Assembly (NCBI GenBank): GCA_003343625.1
Contig: QAKV01000042.1
Location: 3,189-67,188, forward strand
Length of the DNA: 64,000 nucleotides
Direction: 5' to 3'
Source: Clostridiales bacterium
GTDB lineage: Bacteria > Bacillota > Clostridia > Lachnospirales > Lachnospiraceae
Under the pieces are notes generated by a model. The model ran no database searches. It saw only the letters and a program-made list of their open reading frames with translations, and was not told the DNA's origin. Below are positions 1 through 8,528 of the stretch, piece by piece. Numbering within the stretch: position 1 is the first letter of the stretch; each line of letters starts with the position of its first letter. A program made the position numbers and the translations under genes.

Positions 1-326
1 ATGCCATCAGCGAATACCGACAGCAGGAGAAGCTGCCCGGACAGTTGATTGAGCAGCCGCAGGCTGCATTTCCCGATCCGGATTCCCTGCATGAATTTTT
101 CCACGAATATTTCCGCGTTCACGGATCCTCCGTTGAGCTCATAGCAGTTGCGGAATTTCAGCTTGCACTGTTTCAGCAGCCCGTTTTCCGTGGCTGACAT
201 ATTTTCCGCCTCGCGGATCAGTCTTTTTAAAATCACGCCGATCATAAATCTGCATAAAATACTGAATAATAAGAAAAGTGCCGCCGCCCCCATAAAGAAG
301 GCATGTCCTCTTTCAAAAGCCTGCAT
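1..326 (-). CDS. Membrane protein of unknown function, 3' end outside window
   Basis: The reading frame starts at an ATG at 326 on the minus strand behind a strong AGGAGGAGG ribosome site and runs off the left edge with no stop, so only about 108 N-terminal residues are visible. One hydrophobic segment lies at about residues 9-33 (it includes AAALFLLFSILCRFMIGVIL), followed by a basic, mainly helical soluble stretch. This suggests a single-pass protein with a cytosolic tail, or the first helix of a larger membrane protein. I do not recognise the family. It is divergent from the TSCPD gene. Confidence 0.6.
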   Translation of the reverse strand, partial: MQAFERGHAFFMGAAALFLLFSILCRFMIGVILKRLIREAENMSATENGLLKQCKLKFRNCYELNGGSVNAEIFVEKFMQGIRIGKCSLRLLNQLSGQLLLLSVFADG

Positions 327-419
327 GCGAATTCCTCCTCCTGTTTCATAATCCAGTATAAAACCCGCCGGGATCCCAGACAATCCCCTATCGGCCGGGT
401 TCAATTTACATTTTCCGCC

Positions 420-448
420 TTTCTTTTTCGGAGCAAAGCTGTTATAAT
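420..448 (+). promoter_or_regulatory. Putative promoter of the TSCPD/murG unit
   Basis: A perfect TATAAT lies at 443-448, about 52 nt upstream of the ATG at 501. The -35 position, 17 bp further up, is poor (TTTCTT at 420-425). A second possible -35, TTGACA at 456-461, has no good -10 behind it. Confidence 0.35.
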
Positions 449-500
449 CGCTTTATTGACATAAAACAGCAAAATTACAGAATTTTATGGGAGGAAAAAA

Positions 501-746
501 ATGCGTTATAAGACGAAGGGAACCTGTTCCACCGCGATCGATATAGAAATGGACGGCGATGTGATCCGTTCGGTGGCGTTTACAGGGGGATGTAACGGGA
601 ATCTGAAAGGCATTTCCAGCCTGGTGGCCGGAATGAAGGCGGAGGACGCCATCGCGAAGCTCAAAGGAATCCGCTGCGGGTTCAAACCCACCTCATGTCC
701 CGATCAGCTGGCCTGCGCCCTGGAAGAAATGCTGCAGACCCGGTAA
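501..746 (+). CDS. TSCPD domain-containing protein (TIGR03905 family)
   Basis: This 81-residue protein carries the diagnostic TSCPDQLA signature near its C terminus (about residues 64-71) and the glycine-rich FTGGCNGNLKGI stretch typical of TIGR03905. The TSCPD domain also occurs at the C terminus of some ribonucleotide reductases, where cysteines bind metal. Stand-alone versions have no established biochemical role. The start is well set by GGGAGGAAAAAA before the ATG. The next gene, murG, begins 80 bp downstream on the same strand, so the two are probably co-transcribed, although no functional link is obvious. Confidence 0.85.
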   Translation: MRYKTKGTCSTAIDIEMDGDVIRSVAFTGGCNGNLKGISSLVAGMKAEDAIAKLKGIRCGFKPTSCPDQLACALEEMLQTR

Positions 747-826
747 GGATCGCAGCGTATCCGAAAAGATCATTCAGGGCGGCTTTTTTGGAGATCCCGC
801 CCGAAACAGGAAGGAGGCATCTTCGG

Positions 827-1903
827 ATGCGCAAAAAAATCGTGCTCACCGGCGGCGGAACAGCCGGCCACATCACGCCTAACATCGCCCTTCTTCCGCG
901 CCTGGAGCAGAAGGGTTACGACGTTTTTTACATCGGTTCCTATGACGGCATGGAAAAAAGGCTGATGGCGGATTTTCAGATCCCCTATTACGGCATATCC
1001 ACCGGGAAATTCCGCCGGTATTTCGATTTGAAAAATTTCACCGATCCGTTCCGCGTCCTGAAAGGATTCGCGGAGGCCCGCAAAATCCTGAAGGAAATTC
1101 AGCCCGATCTGGTCTTTTCCAAAGGCGGTTTCGTAGCCGTTCCCGTCGTCCGGGCTGCCGCTTCCCTGAAAATCCCCTGCGTGATCCACGAATCCGATAT
1201 GACTCCGGGTCTGGCCAATAAACTGTGCATCCCGGTAGCCAAAAAGGTCTGCTGCAACTTTCCGGAAACGCTGCGCACTCTTCCCGCTTCCAAGGCGATC
1301 CTGACCGGCTCCCCGATTCGGGAAGAACTGCTCCACGGAAACAGGGAAGCGGCCTACCGGCTGTGCGGTTTCGATTCCAGCAAACCCGTTCTGATGGTCA
1401 TCGGCGGTTCTCTGGGCTCCGCCGCCATCAACCAGGCCGTTCGGGAATCCCTGCCCGCTCTGCTGGCCGATTTCCAGATCGTACACATCTGCGGGAAGGA
1501 TAAGATCGACAATCTCCTTCTCAACACCAACGGATACCGTCAGTTCGAGTACCTCAAAACGGAACTCAAGGACGTATTCGCCATGGCGGACGTGGTGGTC
1601 TCCCGCGCCGGAGCGAATGCCATCTGCGAGCTGCTCGCGCTGAAAAAGCCCAACCTGCTCATCCCTTTGTCCGCCGGGGCCAGCCGCGGCGATCAGATTC
1701 TGAACGCCCGCTCCTTCGAAGCCCAGGGATTTTCCATGGTGCTGGATGAGGATTACCTCTCTCCCGGCCTGCTGACCGAAAAAGTTCAGGAACTGTATTT
1801 CACCCGGCAGACCTACATTGCAGCGATGTCCAGAAGCCAACAGACCACTGCGATTTCCACCCTCATCAGCCTCTTTGAGGATATCATTTCCGGCCGCTGC
1901 TGA
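827..1903 (+). CDS. murG: UDP-N-acetylglucosamine--lipid I N-acetylglucosaminyltransferase MurG
   Basis: MurG transfers GlcNAc from UDP-GlcNAc to lipid I on the inner membrane face, forming lipid II for peptidoglycan. The 358-residue length matches the family. The N-terminal glycine loop GGGTAGHITPNIA is at about residues 9-21. A second lipid-side segment, SKGGFVAVP, follows near residue 98. HESDMTPGLANK matches the conserved MurG H-E-x-N region with variation, and GGSLGSAAIN and SRAGANAICELL form the nucleotide-sugar site of the C-terminal lobe. I chose the ATG at 827 because AAGGAGG lies 8 nt upstream; the longer open frame has no homology there. Other murG copies in the genome cannot be excluded. 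Confidence 0.9.
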   Translation: MRKKIVLTGGGTAGHITPNIALLPRLEQKGYDVFYIGSYDGMEKRLMADFQIPYYGISTGKFRRYFDLKNFTDPFRVLKGFAEARKILKEIQPDLVFSKGGFVAVPVVRAAASLKIPCVIHESDMTPGLANKLCIPVAKKVCCNFPETLRTLPASKAILTGSPIREELLHGNREAAYRLCGFDSSKPVLMVIGGSLGSAAINQAVRESLPALLADFQIVHICGKDKIDNLLLNTNGYRQFEYLKTELKDVFAMADVVVSRAGANAICELLALKKPNLLIPLSAGASRGDQILNARSFEAQGFSMVLDEDYLSPGLLTEKVQELYFTRQTYIAAMSRSQQTTAISTLISLFEDIISGRC

Positions 1904-1964
1904 TCGATTTGATACGGGCGCAAAAGGATGCCTGTTAAAGTTTCGGATAAAAAGGGATAAAAAA

Positions 1965-2100
1965 GTGTGCGCCGGGGCGCACACTCGCGCCGAGCGCGGT
2001 TGCCGTCAGGCAACACTCTACTTTTCGCGCGAGTGCGCATCCTCAGCGGAGCGTCTTTTTTTATACGATAGGAAATGAAATTTCCTATCGTATAAAAAAA
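1965..2100. repeat. Modular palindromic intergenic repeat, full-length copy (also a bidirectional terminator)
   Basis: Two modules are visible. Module A is a hairpin, GTGTGCGCC/GGCGCACAC, at 1965-1984. It is followed at 1983-2013 by a box beginning CTCGCGCCGAGCGCG that recurs at 14099-14127. Module B is a perfect 16-bp inverted repeat at 2061-2076 and 2080-2095 with a 3-nt loop, flanked by T and A runs. It would fold as a strong terminator in both directions, between murG (plus) and degV (minus). Module B recurs at 24241-24279, as one arm at 14131-14145, and in decayed form near 37803. Confidence 0.8.
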
Positions 2101-2101
2101 G

Positions 2102-2145
2102 GAGCCGCGAAAAACGAGATCGTTTTCGCAGCTCTTTCTTTTTTT
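2102..2145. terminator. Hairpin terminator downstream of degV/murG
   Basis: GAGCCGCGAAAAACGA at 2102-2117 pairs imperfectly with TCGTTTTCGCAGCTC at 2120-2134. T-rich runs follow on both strands, so it can end degV transcripts on the minus strand. It stands directly beside the palindrome at 2061-2095. Confidence 0.65.
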
Positions 2146-2154
2146 GAAAACACA

Positions 2155-3087
2155 TTATTTCACATCCGCAATTTCGGCTTCCCGGAGATCTTCCTGCGTC
2201 CACTTTCGCAAAAAACCCGCTCCCACCGGATACGGGCCGGTGTGCACGCCGATGGTAGCGCCGATCTGGATTTCATCCCAGTCTGCCGGCTGATTATCTG
2301 CGGCTTTCAGCCTTTCCCGCAGATCCTCACAAAACGACCGGTATTCCGGCACCGGCAGCCCCTCCCCCGTAGCGAAACGATATCCCTTCAGATCGATCTT
2401 CTCCCGTTCCACATACTGTAAAAGCCACTCCGTGACCTTCTGCAGAGACCGCTTTCTCCCCCTACACAGTTCCGAGGGCCCGAGCTCCCCGTCGTAAAAC
2501 CGCAGCAGCGGTTTTATCTCCAGCATGCTGCCCACCAGACAGGCCGCCTTGCCGATTCTTCCGCCCCGCTCCAGATACTTCAGATCTTTTGTGGTGAAAA
2601 AGATGCGTCCCGAATTCCGGATTCTCTCCAGGGCCTTCACCGCCGTCTTCAGAGGGATGCCGTCGTCCCTCAGACGCGCCGCTTCCTTGACGAACAGCCC
2701 CTGCAGGCCTGTGGCGAGGCGGGAATCCAGCACTTCGATTTCCGCCCCTGAAAACTCCTCCCGCAAAACCGCTTTGGCGTTCATCGCCGCTTCCATGGAG
2801 CCGCTGAAATTCCGGGTCAGGCAGATACAGAGTACCGGCAGTCCTTCTTTGACCGCCGGCAGAAATGCATCCACATAATCCTGAACGGAGGGCATGGAGG
2901 TTTTGGGGGCACACTCCGGTCTGGCTTCCATTTCCCGATAGAAATCCGTTACCGCAATCTATCGCCCTTCCTGCAGATATTCCTTCCCATCCAGGGAAAC
3001 ATAAAAGGGTACGACGGAAATGCCCGCTCTCTTCGTCCAATCCTCCGAAAGATCACAGGAACTATCGCTTACGATGTAAAATTCCAT
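2155..3087 (-). pseudogene. DegV family fatty-acid-binding protein, interrupted by an in-frame amber codon
   Basis: DegV proteins bind fatty acids and, as FakB, present them to the FakA kinase. Reading from the ATG at 3087 gives a canonical N terminus (YIVSDSSCDL). After 42 codons an in-frame TAG lies at 2961-2959, just where the family usually has EG-x-D/E-I. The same frame then continues through PKTSMPSVQDYVD and the rest of the fold to a stop at 2155, 310 codons in all. A single G-to-T change (GAG to TAG) would explain it. An ATG at 2931 could restart translation, giving 258 residues without the N-terminal strand that holds the lipid carboxylate site. It may be a real nonsense mutation or a sequence error. 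Confidence 0.75.
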
Positions 3088-3102
3088 AAATTTTTCGCGC
3101 CT

Positions 3103-3525
3103 CTATTCTTCTTCCTCTCCGCAGATCGTCCTGCGCACCTCCTCCAGCTCCTCCTGGCTCGGGCTGCCCGGCTTCCAGCCGATCGTCTGCCCGTCGCCGT
3201 GATAGCGCGGGATCATGTGGATGTGGAAATGGAATACCGTCTGTCCCGCCACTTCGCCGTTGTTCTGCACCAGGTTAAAGCCATCGCAGGAAAGCCGCTC
3301 CGACATCCGCCCCGCCATCCGCTTCGCCAGCGCGAACGCCTTCTCGCACCAGTCTTCCGGCAATTCATACAGGTTGGCAAAATGCTCTTTGGGCAATACC
3401 AGGGCATGTCCCTTCGCCGCCGGACCCAGGTCCAGAATCACCCGAAATCTCTCATCCTCATACAGCGTCTTGGAGGGGATCTCTCCATTTGCTATTTTAC
3501 AGAAAATACAATCTTCTTTTCGCAT
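3103..3525 (-). CDS. HIT family protein (histidine triad nucleotide hydrolase)
   Basis: The 140-residue protein has the histidine triad HFHIHM with His at about 99, 101 and 103, preceded by the family pattern NNGEVAGQTVFHFH. The N-terminal CIFCK motif is the usual zinc-associated Cys pair of bacterial HIT (HINT-like) proteins. The family hydrolyses purine phosphoramidates such as AMP-lysine; the physiological substrate is unknown. It starts at 3525 behind GAGAGGGAATA and ends 15 bp before the start of degV. The acidic tail (CGEEEE) is unremarkable. Confidence 0.92.
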   Translation of the reverse strand: MRKEDCIFCKIANGEIPSKTLYEDERFRVILDLGPAAKGHALVLPKEHFANLYELPEDWCEKAFALAKRMAGRMSERLSCDGFNLVQNNGEVAGQTVFHFHIHMIPRYHGDGQTIGWKPGSPSQEELEEVRRTICGEEEE

Positions 3526-3549
3526 TATTCCCTCTCTTCCCGGCGATGC

Positions 3550-4170
3550 CTAAACCGCGCGCCGCCTCTCCCTTCTCGGGATGATATTCAGCAGAAACGC
3601 CAGAAGGAACCCGGACAGGAGCCCTCCCACATGCGCCGCATTATTCACGTTCGCCCCGTAAAATCCGGCATACAGGGACAAAAAGACCGCGATCACCATC
3701 CGCTGCATGGAGATATGGGCAGCAGCGCCTTTCCTGACGATGACCAAAAACAGCAGGGCGCCGGTGAGACCGAAGACCGCGCCGCTGGCTCCGATGGAAT
3801 CGTAAAAACTTCCCGTGGAGAGCTCATAGGCCGACGAAAGAAGATTCCCGAATACCGCGGACAGGGCATAAAGGATCAGGAAACGAACCCTCCCCAGCGT
3901 CCGCTCCACGATCTCCCCGCAGAAATAGAGCAGGAGCATATTGTTGACCAGATGTTCGATATCCGCATGCAGAAAAGCAGCTGTGATCAGCCGGTAAAAC
4001 TCCCTGCCATGCAGCAGATAGATCACGCTGTAGCATCCCCTGGCCTCCATCCAAAAGCCGAGCCTCGGCACGAGAAGGCCCAGCGCAAAAACGATCGAAT
4101 TGACCCCGATCAGGGCGACGGTGCAAAGAGGCAGCTCTACAGTTCTCCTCGGATTTTCCCGGTATCCCAT
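3550..4170 (-). CDS. Rhomboid family intramembrane serine protease
   Basis: About six membrane segments are visible. The catalytic serine sits in GASGAVFGLTG and the catalytic histidine in NNAAHVGGLLSGF near the C terminus. The HADIEHLVNNM segment in helix 2 matches the rhomboid H-x3-H-x3-N oxyanion pattern. Rhomboids cut other membrane proteins within the bilayer. I chose the ATG at 4170 (206 residues) because AGGAGGAAACCGCC precedes it directly; the longer frame would translate through that ribosome site. The gene sits between the HIT gene and the FHA gene, which closes the Tad operon, and no substrate can be inferred. Confidence 0.9.
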   Translation of the reverse strand: MGYRENPRRTVELPLCTVALIGVNSIVFALGLLVPRLGFWMEARGCYSVIYLLHGREFYRLITAAFLHADIEHLVNNMLLLYFCGEIVERTLGRVRFLILYALSAVFGNLLSSAYELSTGSFYDSIGASGAVFGLTGALLFLVIVRKGAAAHISMQRMVIAVFLSLYAGFYGANVNNAAHVGGLLSGFLLAFLLNIIPRRERRRAV

Positions 4171-4216
4171 GGCGGTTTCCTCCTGTAACAAAGGGTATCA
4201 CGTCGGGACACCGCTG

Positions 4217-5404
4217 TCAATAAAAGCGTAGGGTAAACCGCTCCCGCCCGAACTGCACCAGATCCCCTTCGCGAATGGCGGCCGATTCGTTGGGAGACAG
4301 CTTCCTGCCGTTGACGATGGTGCCGTTTCTGGAATTTAGGTCCAGCACGTGAATTCCTCCTTCTGAGACCAGCAACCTGGCATGGATCCGGCTCACCGAG
4401 CTGTCCGTCAACTCGATGGAAACCCTGCCTTTTAGCTTTCCGACCGTCATGGGGAGCTCTCTGAGCGGAAAGCGCCTGCCGCCTCCCTCTTCCTCCAGGC
4501 AGGCGGTCTTCCCGCCTTCCTGTTTCCGTTCCAGATCCGTAAAATACACGGTTTCCCCGGTACCTTTCGGATCCAGCTGCCCCGCATAGCTGTCCCACAC
4601 GGTATCCGGCCACGCTTCCTCCGGCAGCTCTTCTTTTGCCGTCTTTTTATGCCTTTCGCGCCTTCCGAATAGCAGACGGGAAAGCCAGCTCTTTTTTGAG
4701 GGCGGCCTTTCTATTTCTGCCCTGGTATCCTCAGGCCATTCCGAACCGCTCAGGCCGCCGGCCCCGCCCTTCGCTTCCCGCTCTTTTTCCGGCGCGAAGC
4801 CAGAAGCGAAGGGATCCTCTGGCACCTCCTCCCTTTCTCCTGCCGATTCCCGCGCTTTCGCCTCCTCCTTTTCCAGGTATGGCAGAAAAGAAGACAACAC
4901 GAAATATTCTCCTTTCGACAGCTTGTAGAACTGATAGGCCACGTTCACCGCGTGTTCCTCGCTGTGATCCACATGTTCCAGAAAGAAGTCCGCCAGCTTC
5001 GCGTATCTTTGCCCGGCCGTCCTTCGCTGAGGATCATAGCAGAAAAAAATTTCTTCACTTTCCACATCTGCGAAGAGCATCTCCGCTTCCAGCAACAGTC
5101 CCTGTTCGTCTAACAGATACTCCCCCAGATCTTCCTGCATGGCGGCGATGGAGCGCAGGATCCCCGCCAGATCCTTCACCCCCATTTTGGTCGATTCGTA
5201 CAGGCGCTCCAACGGCTGCCGGGAAGAAATGTCGTAATAGAGAAAGGTCTCCCCGTCCAAAAAACGCTGTCGGCAATCCAACAGGCGGCCGATCCGATTC
5301 TCCTCCATCATCCTCCAGGCATATTCTTTAAGGAGCTCCGGCTGCCCGCACTTCCGCACCAGATAGCTGTGATTCAATTCCCTTTTATAAGTCACTTCAT
5401 TCAT
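4217..5404 (-). CDS. FHA domain protein with N-terminal DUF6382-type region
   Basis: The 395-residue protein has three parts. An N-terminal globular region (about 1-170) resembles the domain called DUF6382 that is often joined to FHA in clostridia. A charged, low-complexity linker (about 180-290) follows. The C-terminal FHA domain (about 312-395) has the phosphothreonine-binding signature VSRIHARL and LNSRNGTIVNG. FHA domains bind phosphothreonine peptides and often couple Ser/Thr kinases to secretion systems. The gene overlaps the upstream TadE gene by 8 bp, so it is probably the last member of the pilus operon and may control assembly. Confidence 0.85.
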   Translation of the reverse strand: MNEVTYKRELNHSYLVRKCGQPELLKEYAWRMMEENRIGRLLDCRQRFLDGETFLYYDISSRQPLERLYESTKMGVKDLAGILRSIAAMQEDLGEYLLDEQGLLLEAEMLFADVESEEIFFCYDPQRRTAGQRYAKLADFFLEHVDHSEEHAVNVAYQFYKLSKGEYFVLSSFLPYLEKEEAKARESAGEREEVPEDPFASGFAPEKEREAKGGAGGLSGSEWPEDTRAEIERPPSKKSWLSRLLFGRRERHKKTAKEELPEEAWPDTVWDSYAGQLDPKGTGETVYFTDLERKQEGGKTACLEEEGGGRRFPLRELPMTVGKLKGRVSIELTDSSVSRIHARLLVSEGGIHVLDLNSRNGTIVNGRKLSPNESAAIREGDLVQFGRERFTLRFY

Positions 5405-5810
5405 CCGTTTCCCCCGTTTCGCTCAGTTTCCTCAATCCTCTGATGTAAGATACGGGATCCCTGACCGGAATGTCCCAGGAAGCGGTGAGGGGCCGGATCC
5501 CAATGGATTGAAGCGGCGTATTCCGGCGCAGGGAAACCCTGACGTCAGCCAGCCCGATTCGAATCGTCCGCTCCTCCGCCTCGAACCGAAGCGCCTCTCC
5601 CTCCAGGAGTTCCTCCAGCTGGCTCTCCACATAGGCTTCTCCCCTCTCCGGATAGCGGCTTCCGCGAAAGGCCGCCACATAAGCCGCCTGTGTCAGAAAA
5701 CATCCCTGATACAGATAGCTGCACAAAAAGACCAGCAGCAGAATCAGGATCGATGCCCAGGGAAGCAAAAACGCCGCCTCCACGATGACATACCCCTCTC
5801 TCCCTTTCAG
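5397..5810 (-). CDS. TadE-like pseudopilin or assembly protein
   Basis: The short protein (about 137 residues) begins with GREGYVIVEAAFLLPW. That is the TadE pattern, a polar lead, the glutamate of the processing site and a long hydrophobic helix. An extracytoplasmic domain follows. No ATG, GTG or TTG precedes the conserved lead. The best-placed candidate is a CTG at 5810 that overlaps the stop of the prepilin peptidase (CTGA). A GTG at 5783 would lose the conserved segment. The start is therefore uncertain. The gene lies within the Tad operon and overlaps the FHA gene. Confidence 0.7.
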   Translation of the reverse strand: MKGREGYVIVEAAFLLPWASILILLLVFLCSYLYQGCFLTQAAYVAAFRGSRYPERGEAYVESQLEELLEGEALRFEAEERTIRIGLADVRVSLRRNTPLQSIGIRPLTASWDIPVRDPVSYIRGLRKLSETGETDE

Positions 5811-6238
5811 AAGCCCGACAGTCCTGCCAGCGCTACGGCCGCCAGCAGAAACGGGGCGAAGGGAAGTTTGCTGTCCTTTTTCAGCCTGCCCGCAGCCAGT
5901 CCGATTCCTGCCCAGAGAGCCGACAGCAGGCAGGCTGCGCACAGCGCGACGACACACCTTCGCCATCCTAAAAACAGCCCCAGAATCAGCACCATGTCCC
6001 CGTCCCCTCTGCCCACTTTCCCTTCCGTTAAAAAGCTGCATCCCCACAGCAAAAGCCCCGGCAACAGGCCGATTCCGATCTCCCATGGCTCCTCCCTCCC
6101 TTCCAGCAGTCGCGCTCCGGCCAACGCCGCAGCGACCAGGGCGCCGGCCAGCAAAACGGCAGCCCCTATCTTTTTGTGCCTCAGATCCATCGCCGCGCAA
6201 GGCGTCAAAAACAGGACCGCCCATACGACTCCTCCCAT
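5807..6238 (-). CDS. Prepilin peptidase (A24 family, TadV/CpaA type)
   Basis: This polytopic protein of 143 residues carries both catalytic aspartates of A24 prepilin peptidases. One is in AAMDLRHKKI (about Asp17), the other in the GRGDGD motif (about residues 77-82). It lacks the N-terminal methylase domain of the larger PilD enzymes, as expected for TadV/CpaA. It should process the Flp pilin at 8525 and perhaps the TadE-like proteins beside it. It starts at 6238 after GGGAGGAATTT on the minus strand and lies 49 bp after the end of the Cys-rich TadE-like gene. Confidence 0.88.
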   Translation of the reverse strand: MGGVVWAVLFLTPCAAMDLRHKKIGAAVLLAGALVAAALAGARLLEGREEPWEIGIGLLPGLLLWGCSFLTEGKVGRGDGDMVLILGLFLGWRRCVVALCAACLLSALWAGIGLAAGRLKKDSKLPFAPFLLAAVALAGLSGF

Positions 6239-6287
6239 AAATTCCTCCCTGAATTTTTTTCATCCATCGCGTCCCTTTCGTCCCCGC

Positions 6288-7055
6288 TCACCCGCACTCA
6301 GGACAGGCGTGTCTGCCCATGCCCTCAGCCTCCTTCAGAGATATGCTGCTGATGTTCCTGCGCAGCCCGCTGCATGTCACCGTACCGTGATACCGCTCTC
6401 CGCCCCGGGTTACATAAACGATCTGTCCGGAAGGGCGGCAAAGCAGGCAGGGCGTGTACGCCTGTCCTTCGCTGTTTTTCGCCGTCCCGGCTTCAGCCAT
6501 GGACAACAGCTCGATCTGCGGGTTCAGATAGCCGCATCCCCGATCCCGGTGCCATGCGGTTCCGGAGGAGGTGATAAAAACCAGCTCCTCCCGATCCGGG
6601 GCGGCGCCGTTTCCCTCTTCCTCCCCCAGCGCGAACCCGATCCATTTATGCATCACGCAGCCGCTTGCGACGAATGTTTTGGGAAAGCCCGCTACGGGAA
6701 TCAGCGGCTCCACCCGTTCTGTCCGCACCAGCCGGATATCCGCTTCTCCGCTTTCCTGTCCGTGAGCCAGCATGGACAACATCCGGCCCGTCTGATGCAG
6801 CCGGCCCTCCTGTACGCTGAACTCCTGAAACATCAGAAACAGGGACAGCAGATTGATGACAGCGAATAAAAACAGCGGCAGCGCGATAGCCGCCTCCACC
6901 GTCAGATTGCCCGGGAGGGCCCGGCAGGATGCCCTTTGTCTCCCCATTTTTCGACCGGGATATTCAGGAGAATGCCTTTGAGCGTTTTGCCATATTTCGT
7001 TTTTTTGGAGAGAATAATGTTTTTTCTGTCGTCTCAAATGAGGTTGAAAGGACAC
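6288..7055 (-). CDS. TadE-like membrane-anchored protein with Cys-rich C-terminal domain
   Basis: A TadE-type anchor (GNLTVEAAIALPLFLFAVIN) lies at about residues 49-68. The remaining part is predicted to lie outside the membrane. It ends in a Cys/His-rich region: HRDRGCGYL, TPCLLCRP, YHGTVTCSGL and a terminal HACPECG. The CxxC pairs suggest a metal-bound or disulphide-bonded module. Similar proteins accompany clostridial Tad loci, but I know no defined role. The GTG at 7055 follows AGGAAGGGAGG by 12 nt; an ATG at 6947 would give a shorter form starting MGRQRA. The first 36 residues of the long form are basic and cytosolic. Confidence 0.7.
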   Translation of the reverse strand: MSFQPHLRRQKKHYSLQKNEIWQNAQRHSPEYPGRKMGRQRASCRALPGNLTVEAAIALPLFLFAVINLLSLFLMFQEFSVQEGRLHQTGRMLSMLAHGQESGEADIRLVRTERVEPLIPVAGFPKTFVASGCVMHKWIGFALGEEEGNGAAPDREELVFITSSGTAWHRDRGCGYLNPQIELLSMAEAGTAKNSEGQAYTPCLLCRPSGQIVYVTRGGERYHGTVTCSGLRRNISSISLKEAEGMGRHACPECG

Positions 7056-7094
7056 CCTGTCCGACCCTCCCTTCCTGTTTTCGGGGACGCCTCC

Positions 7095-8528
7095 CTATTC
7101 CCTTTCGTATTCATAGATCCTGGTGATTTCGAACTCCCCGGAAAAACTGCTGGTCACCGAAATTCGGGCTTCCATGCCGTCGATGAGCCCGTCGATCCGG
7201 AACTCCCCGTTTCCCTGCGTTCTTCGGATATCGCTCTCCACCACATCCATCAGCCCTTTCTGTGCGTTCTTCGCGCCGTGCAAAAACAGCAGTGCGCCCA
7301 GGTAGTCACCATAGCTCCAGCCGCTTTCCGACGAACGATAGGAATCCAGATGCATCCGGTAAGTGAGAAGCTGGGAAAAGGGCGTATTCCAGTCGGCCTC
7401 GCTCTTGAGAAGCGGCACCCGATCCCCCTGAAACAGGATACGGATGTCCTTGACGCTCTCCGCATAGGCCCAGGCGAACAGGATCACGGTTTCCACCGCC
7501 GGCGCGATTTCCGGCATAAGCAAAATCGCCGCGATGACGTTGGCTACTTCAGCGGCCTGGCTGCGCAGTCCGCTCCCGAACAGGAATGCTACATTGGCAG
7601 CTTCCCGGATCAAAAGCAGCTCCCGGGCGGTGCGCTTCAGGTTCTCCCGGTCCTGACACTGCTGCTGCAGGATATATTCCACCTCATAGGCCAGGGCGCT
7701 GTTTTCCTTTTCGTTTCCCAAATATCCGCAATGTTCCATGATATAGGCGTAGAACAGTCCGTCCTCGATCAGTCCTTCCGCCGGCGTTTTGGGCTCAAAC
7801 AACCCGGTTCCCCGGTTCAGCTTCCTTCGTGAAGGCCGGGAGGCATCCGGAATGGACGCGCCGGACAGCTTCATTCCCTGTGCCGCCGGCCCCAGGATTC
7901 CCTCTCCCCGGGTGGCGCGCACCGCATCCGAGGGCGTTTCCGGAATTTCTCCGTCCCATTCTTCATCCTGCAGCCGTTTTTTGCGGGAGATCTCCTCCTT
8001 CAAAGCCTCTTCCGCCGCATCCCACCGGCCTTCCACGTCCTGCCCCTGCCAGGCCTGCGCTTCCCGTCCCAATCCCAGAATCCGCTCGGCCAGGGAAATC
8101 CCGCTGATGTCCTTCATGTAACGGACTGCGTGGTATTTCAGCACGCCGCCGTCGTCGTCCGTCGCTACTCCCGCCCGCAGCAGTTCTGCGTCCACGGCGG
8201 ACAGGCCGGTGATATCCCGGGCCCCGGGGATGGAAAATTCCTCCCCGGGACGCAGATTTTTTTCCATGTATTCGAAGATCCAGTCCTCCGTGCGATGAAA
8301 AGAAGGATCGCCGGTTCCGTAAGACGTATCGATGAAAAACAGATCGTATTGGTTCAGCATTTCCCTGTGATATTGGGCCAGAACGGAATCCAGCGCCATA
8401 TCGGCACAACATTCGATGTGCATCCGGACGGTGCTCCTTCTGGCCCCTTCGATAACGGCCAGAAGCAAAGACAGCAGCACTCCGAACGTCAGCGCCAGAT
8501 AGACCGTCATGTAGCCGAAACGCTTCAT
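7095..8528 (-). CDS. DUF5702 domain protein of the Tad pilus locus
   Basis: From the ATG at 8528, which overlaps the flp stop as ATGA, the protein has 477 residues. It starts with a short basic lead and one long hydrophobic helix (MTVYLALTFGVLLSLLLAVI). A large extracytoplasmic part follows, rich in charged helices, with further hydrophobic stretches near residues 360-400. This layout, and SYGTGDPSFHRTEDWIFEYM in the first third, fit DUF5702, a family found in Lachnospiraceae Tad loci in the place of TadG-like pseudopilins. Its role is unproven; a minor pilin or pilus-tip scaffold is a reasonable inference. Confidence 0.78.
   Translation of the reverse strand: MKRFGYMTVYLALTFGVLLSLLLAVIEGARRSTVRMHIECCADMALDSVLAQYHREMLNQYDLFFIDTSYGTGDPSFHRTEDWIFEYMEKNLRPGEEFSIPGARDITGLSAVDAELLRAGVATDDDGGVLKYHAVRYMKDISGISLAERILGLGREAQAWQGQDVEGRWDAAEEALKEEISRKKRLQDEEWDGEIPETPSDAVRATRGEGILGPAAQGMKLSGASIPDASRPSRRKLNRGTGLFEPKTPAEGLIEDGLFYAYIMEHCGYLGNEKENSALAYEVEYILQQQCQDRENLKRTARELLLIREAANVAFLFGSGLRSQAAEVANVIAAILLMPEIAPAVETVILFAWAYAESVKDIRILFQGDRVPLLKSEADWNTPFSQLLTYRMHLDSYRSSESGWSYGDYLGALLFLHGAKNAQKGLMDVVESDIRRTQGNGEFRIDGLIDGMEARISVTSSFSGEFEITRIYEYERE

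Noticed and set aside
770..1984. A 404-codon minus-strand open frame opposite murG
   Set aside because: Antisense shadow of murG; MurG motifs on the plus strand are unambiguous.
2959..2961. Pyrrolysine or other recoding at the degV amber codon
   Set aside because: DegV is not a pyrrolysine protein, no insertion element is visible and no recoding gene is in the window; a point mutation is simpler.
3199..4188. A 329-codon plus-strand open frame
   Set aside because: Antisense to the HIT and rhomboid genes, no domain and no ribosome site.
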